Assembly: GCA_951394045.1 (NCBI GenBank)
Contig: OX595985.1
Span: 372,001 to 436,000 of the forward strand
Reading direction: 5' to 3'
DNA: 64,000 bases
Source of the DNA: Nitzschia sp. DOCU1
Taxonomy: Eukaryota; Bacillariophyta; Bacillariophyceae; Bacillariales; Bacillariaceae
Shown: in pieces, positions 60,058-64,000 of the stretch
Numbering within the stretch: the stretch's first letter is position 1
Layout: each line of letters starts with the position of its first letter
Made by a program: the position numbers and the translations under genes
Notes under the pieces: model-generated
What the model was told of the DNA's origin: nothing
Seen by the model: only the letters and a program-made list of their open reading frames with translations
The model's database searches: none

Positions 60058-60918
60058 CTATGCTGCCTTGGCGCAGTGATTTGACATGAACGGTTGGAGC
60101 GAAAAGTAAAATTCCATCAAATCGTCAAACCCAAAGAATCTGGAGTATGATTGTAGACAGTCGGTTGTTCGCTTGAGCATAACTTCCGTCGGTATTGAGG
60201 TGCCATCTGGCCGGGGGTCGTTCTGAGCTATTCGTCCTTCCAGATCCCCCAGCGCTTGGTTGACAAGAATCGATAAATGTACAGTCGCCCAGTCTTTATT
60301 GTCGGGTCTTTCGGCTTCTACTCGAACAAGGACGGAGTCCATGAACGATTTCCCTTGCTGCAACATAAATTTTGACAATTGTGTAAATTGGGCTTGACGG
60401 CCAAGGATTGTTCCTAGTACAGTGCATAGGATTCCAACACTGCGAGGAGAACGAGCGGGTCAGAGAATCTGGTGTTTGATAATAAGACAAAGTTAACAAC
60501 CCAATGCCCCAACTTACTTGTAGTAGACCGCCCAGGAAAACTGGCAAGGGCAATGTGAGCCATAGTCAATCGCAGCGGTGTCTGTCCGAATTCGTAAGAA
60601 TCGCAGGCACATGAACGATAGATAGCCTTCGTTGGCTTGTGGCGTCAACTGTTTCAGGAACGTATCGTTCGAGCACTTAACCCAGGAGTAAGAGTAAGCA
60701 GCTGCAATTGCTTCCGCGTCATGTGTGTTCTCGTGATGGTGCAAAGGAATCGACTTGCCCACCGCCGTTACTGCTCCTGAAAGGTTCAAGTATGCCGCAA
60801 GGAGATCTCCGCGTTCTTGTAAATCATCCATCGCCTGATTGTTCAGCTTAACAGCGACCTGATTCCAGGACATCTTGGTGGCTTCTTGTGCCATCGAAGC
60901 TGGGTCTGTGTTCATCAT
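60058..60918 (-). CDS. Uncharacterised protein, two exons
   Basis: Exons 60918-60518 and 60439-60058, joined by a 78-bp GT-AG intron with a split Asn codon; 260 residues. The join gives FSWAVYYNVGILCTVLGTILG, a hydrophobic segment that neither frame shows alone, which supports the splice. The N-terminal half is helical (WNQVAVKLNNQAMDDLQERG, LLAAYLNLSGAV) and resembles a TPR/MIT-like repeat; the C-terminal half has VHLSILVNQALGDLEG and FFGFDDLMEFYFSLQPF. I know of no function. The helical layout suggests a scaffold or regulatory protein. The start is the first of two adjacent ATGs. Confidence 0.65.
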
Positions 60919-61746
60919 TGCTTTAGTTTGTCGTCTGTGTAATTTGTGGAAGGAGATCGAAAACAAGGTGACAATCGAGACTTTGTGTCACAGGCAACAA
61001 CGACGCCCACTTTGTTCAGTAGAGTGGACTCTTCTAGGGAAATGTACCAAACACTATCGTACGGGGTAGGACACTTCCGCCTGTGCTGCCCTAGGGAGAA
61101 TTTAGCAACGCGGCAGGCGCGACACGGTAAGAACTTTGCGTAGACGCCTCGTAGAAAGTTCATGGAGGATACATTCTCATTGCAATGAAATCACAAAAGC
61201 GATTGCAAATTTGCGTTCTGAATTCCCGTAGATTTTTCACGTGGGAATTCATAGCGTTTCCAAGTTCACACAGACAGTCAGTACGATGACGAACGAGTAA
61301 CCTTGATACTTCAAGTGCGCAAGGGCACACTAATCCCTTCTACTGCATCTTCGCCACGTGAATTGCTATTTCGGAGTAATTTGGCAGCATTCGGCGCCAA
61401 TTGTTGTCTCGACCTGTTGCGCAATGGAGAATTATTGTGGGTACCAATGATATTTTTTGCTGGGAAAGCGCGCTGTGACGTCTTGATGTCATTTGGATGC
61501 AGATTCTACTTGAGGTTAATTGCAAAGGCAATATTATGGTTCCAATCTTTCCGGAAACGGAAAAACTTTTTTTTATTTTTCCCCCGACATGACCCGAAGC
61601 CAAAATCTTTTCGATCGCCAGATCGCCGGCCAAGTTCGGATTGGAGGGAAAATCACGGTCCAACGCGTAGATAAGTCCCGTAGACTATAGTAGAAAATTG
61701 AACGTCGGCTCTAGTTTTCCGTTTAGCCCTCACAAAATTGGCGACG
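60919..61746. other. Intergenic between divergent genes
   Basis: No gene is supported. A 123-codon frame at 61303-61674 and others are compositionally ordinary. The region holds the two promoters and a T-run near 61567. Confidence 0.5.
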
Positions 61747-63318
61747 ATGATGAATAACCAAGACGAACAAGACCCCAACGGCCCTAATGAGGAGCCGGCC
61801 CATAACGAAAATGGCGAGGAACAACATGTGGATGCACCTGCCTGTCCTGCCGGCAGCCCTTGCATTCGAGTGATCGAAGGACTTAGGGCAAGAGTCCGCA
61901 GGCTTCAAGACCAACTACGCCAGCATCGGACCGCATCTACGTTCGCTCTCAGCCGTCGGGAGGCGGCTTGTGAGAAGAAAGATTCGGAGATTAAGAAGCT
62001 GAAAGGATGTTTGGAGATCCAGGAGAGCAAAGCCGAGGCCAAACTGGACGCTGCACGTGCTAGAGCCGAGGCACGACGCCAGAAGGAGGTTGGCCAAGCC
62101 CAGGCCAGCTACGTCAAGCTCCAGCTCGAGTCATCAAAGCAGATCGAGACCCTCAAGTCTTCGTCGAAGATCCAAGCCTCGGAGCTCCGACATGCGCTCT
62201 CTCAGCTCAAGAATTGCCAGCTGGCCAACAGCAAAGTGGTCGCACAAAAAAATGCTGCCGAGGGTAAGTTGGCGGTCTTGTCGGACCAACACCAGCTGCT
62301 CAAGTCTGAGGTGGCCGACAAGGGAAAAGTCCTTAAGCAACTTCTGCAACGACAAGACGTTCTACAGAAGAAGCTAAATAGGCAAAACGAAATGAAAGTT
62401 CAAGCATCCGTGCGAAAGGAGGAGCTTAAGGTACGTCAGAAGGAGGTGGAGCTGCAGCGAGTTGAGTCCCTCAAGCGCAAGGCCATCGAGGTCAAAGAGG
62501 CAGAGGGCGAGGTCAAGAAACAAGTGCACGCCCATCGTGCCAAATGCATGAAGGCGATTGCTCGTAATCGCGCTTTCCTCAAAGGCGAGGAACACCGTCG
62601 CAACATTGGAACGTCGAAGGAATGCATCAATCAAGCTTCGGCGTTCCAAAATGCAGCTGCTGTCGCTGCTAGTCAAGGCGGTACCTTTCCAAGTGTCGGG
62701 GGTGGTCCCGATTCCTTGGCTAACTATCCTCCGGTCTGGGTCCAACAGACCCTCACCCAGATGCCTTCGGCGGCATCGTCCACGAGTACACGTCGTCCTA
62801 CCGCACCTGTCCCGCAGATGAACAACAGTCAACAACCAGCATCGTCTGCCCAGGTCGTGGCGTCCCCGCCTATTCAAGTTCCCGGTGGATATGTTCGTAC
62901 CCGGGATACTATTACGGGTATGGATGTCTACATCCACGAGGGAACAGGTAAGGTGGTGACTAGTGTTCTGGAGTGCTACAAGGAGCCTCCACCCCAACAA
63001 ACGCAGTCGTCGCCTCCACCTGAAACGCCAACGCAAATCGCTTCGGTTTCACCTGAAACGGTGCTTTCGGCGGCGGCAGCAGGGCCCCCGCAGCGTCCAA
63101 GAAAGATTAGAAAGCTAAATCATCGCAATCGGCACAATCCGATTGACCTCTGCTGCAGCGACTCCGGAATTTCTTCGGGTGAAGAAGAATCGCCGGAGAT
63201 TGTGTACGGCAAGTCTGAAGCGCAGCAGCACGACAAGGAACTTCCGCTAGGCCAAGACCCCGAGGACAAAGATGATGAACGCGATCAGGAATCCGACGAT
63301 GAAAAGACTGAATGGTAG
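61747..63318 (+). CDS. Coiled-coil protein of unknown function
   Basis: 523 residues from the ATG at 61747. After an Asn/Glu-rich head, residues about 40-270 are a long charged helix rich in Glu, Lys, Gln and Ala with heptad-like Leu spacing (KKLKGCLEIQESKAEAKL, LRHALSQLKNCQLANSKV), a coiled coil. The last 240 residues are Pro/Ser/Thr-rich and end in an acidic tail (DKDDERDQESDDEKTEW). A basic patch (RPRKIRKLNHRNRHN) near residue 450 could be a nuclear signal. There is no catalytic motif. It lies next to a DDE transposase and could be cargo or an accessory protein of that element, but nothing in the sequence proves a link. Confidence 0.6.
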   Translation: MMNNQDEQDPNGPNEEPAHNENGEEQHVDAPACPAGSPCIRVIEGLRARVRRLQDQLRQHRTASTFALSRREAACEKKDSEIKKLKGCLEIQESKAEAKLDAARARAEARRQKEVGQAQASYVKLQLESSKQIETLKSSSKIQASELRHALSQLKNCQLANSKVVAQKNAAEGKLAVLSDQHQLLKSEVADKGKVLKQLLQRQDVLQKKLNRQNEMKVQASVRKEELKVRQKEVELQRVESLKRKAIEVKEAEGEVKKQVHAHRAKCMKAIARNRAFLKGEEHRRNIGTSKECINQASAFQNAAAVAASQGGTFPSVGGGPDSLANYPPVWVQQTLTQMPSAASSTSTRRPTAPVPQMNNSQQPASSAQVVASPPIQVPGGYVRTRDTITGMDVYIHEGTGKVVTSVLECYKEPPPQQTQSSPPPETPTQIASVSPETVLSAAAAGPPQRPRKIRKLNHRNRHNPIDLCCSDSGISSGEEESPEIVYGKSEAQQHDKELPLGQDPEDKDDERDQESDDEKTEW

Positions 63319-63651
63319 GAGAAGAGCACTACGACATGTTAGCTTTGAGAAACTTCAATGTTAGCTTTGAGAAACTTCGGCTTGGGTGGATTTTCCACGC
63401 AAGTCGGCTCAAAACTAGCATATTAATAACTACAGAATAACAATATTAGTACTACACTTTCAGGATTTTTGATGCTAGCGTATTATATGACTATTAGTTA
63501 CGATTGACAATGCGGTAGAATCAACTTTTTTCAATGCTTACAACAACGGTGAAGCGTAGTGATTACTATGTAATAACATTATAAAAGAATCTATTTTCAT
63601 TCTTGAGCATTGTATCGTAGACTATATATTGTTACCCAGCAGGCTATTGTA
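63319..63651. other. Intergenic, AT-rich
   Basis: It begins with an 18-bp direct repeat, ATGTTAGCTTTGAGAAAC, at 63336-63353 and 63358-63375, then AT-rich sequence with many TATT/ATTA words. No gene is seen. It may include one end of the transposase element to the right. Confidence 0.5.
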
Positions 63652-64000
63652 CTAATATCCACAGTGAATGGCGCAGTCGATCACTGTTTTGGCAGTGATC
63701 GTAGAGACGATCTCTTGCACCTGGTTCGGCACCGAAATCGTCGCCGCGTTCACGATTCCGTTGCTAAAGTACCGATTCTGGCGCAAGCGGCGGGCCAGAA
63801 TGTGAAAAACTAGCTCGATGGGGTTTAGTTCCGGTGCCCTGGTGGGCAAGGGAACTACCACAACCCTCCTAACCTCCCACAAAAGGTCGGCGACGATGGC
63901 AGCTTCGGCGCCTGAGTGGATTGCTGCGTTGTCCAGAATAAGAACATCGTACGGCTGGAACCAGCCAATTTCCAGCAAGTACTCGATGTAGGCAGTGAAA
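63652..64000 (-). CDS. DDE transposase (Tc1/mariner/IS630-like), N-terminal part outside the window
   Basis: The frame is open from the window edge (64000) to TAA/TAG-type stop at 63652. The visible part holds DVLILDNAAIHSG, whose Asp is the second catalytic residue, then VVVPLPTRAPELNPIELVFH, where ELNPIE carries the third catalytic acid, as in DDE_3-type transposases and their derivatives. A C-terminal tail without known features follows. The first catalytic Asp and the DNA-binding domain would lie beyond the edge. It cannot be decided whether the element is intact. Confidence 0.8.
   Translation of the reverse strand, partial: FTAYIEYLLEIGWFQPYDVLILDNAAIHSGAEAAIVADLLWEVRRVVVVPLPTRAPELNPIELVFHILARRLRQNRYFSNGIVNAATISVPNQVQEIVSTITAKTVIDCAIHCGY

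Noticed and set aside
1..64000. CRISPR arrays, bacterial operons, riboswitches, rRNA genes
   Set aside because: No regularly spaced repeats with unique spacers, no polycistronic bacterial layout and no rRNA-like sequence; introns and gene families show a eukaryotic nuclear genome.

Overview
The window reads as nuclear DNA of a diatom, probably a raphid pennate; the species cannot be named from this sequence. The evidence is gene families typical of diatoms (a DUF6824-type domain, a divergent heat-shock factor, copia retrotransposons of the kind found in diatoms, plastid proteins with signal-peptide-like N-termini), mostly short GT-AG introns of about 70-135 bp, and medium GC. It is a mosaic of single-copy genes and young mobile elements.

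Layout. 1-1967: C-terminal half of an ABCA-type transporter, broken by a one-base frameshift and a 193-bp out-of-frame tandem duplication. 4572-6245 (-): type II membrane glycosyltransferase, fucosyltransferase-like. 6651-11844: complete copia element 1 (identical 168-bp LTRs, TATCT target duplication), inserted in the divergent promoter between that gene and a Vps34-like PI3-kinase (11974-16098). 16964-17795 (-): TPR protein with a secretory/plastid leader. 18443-19372: BTB-like protein. 20197-24642: four-exon SLAC1/TehA-type channel with a long low-complexity N-terminus. 25215-26421 (-): heat-shock factor. 28744-30180 (-): GT-A glycosyltransferase. 30964-33495 (-): DUF6824 protein followed in the same frame, after one amber codon, by a 618-codon frame.

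34024-40545 is the most unusual block. A 1168-bp segment holding the bidirectional promoter of a small gene and a DDX42-like helicase is present twice, 5354 bp apart and differing at one base that I could see. A 4186-bp retroelement (reverse transcriptase plus probable restriction-like endonuclease) lies exactly between the copies. Each copy keeps one of the two genes whole.

42327-43001 (-): U-box protein. 43945-50602 (-): complete copia element 2, with identical 155-bp LTRs that contain a tRNA-like sequence. 52217-53935: cyclic-nucleotide phosphodiesterase. 55655-56200: decayed K+/H+ antiporter fragment. 56952-58046: 3beta-HSD-like SDR. 58604-59374 (-): probable plastid protein. 60058-60918 (-): two-exon protein of unknown function. 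61747-63318: coiled-coil protein. 63652-64000 (-): DDE transposase running off the window.

The best candidates for undescribed biology are these. (a) In both unrelated copia elements gag and pol lie in one frame separated by a single UGA, which points to stop-codon readthrough. (b) Copia element 1 has a 13-nt primer-binding site perfectly complementary to its own LTR, starting at the first base after the LTR, as in self-priming retrotransposons. (c) A retroelement insertion is flanked by a kilobase-scale target duplication that preserved both neighbouring genes. (d) A Vps34-like kinase has a C2-like domain placed inside its kinase N-lobe.
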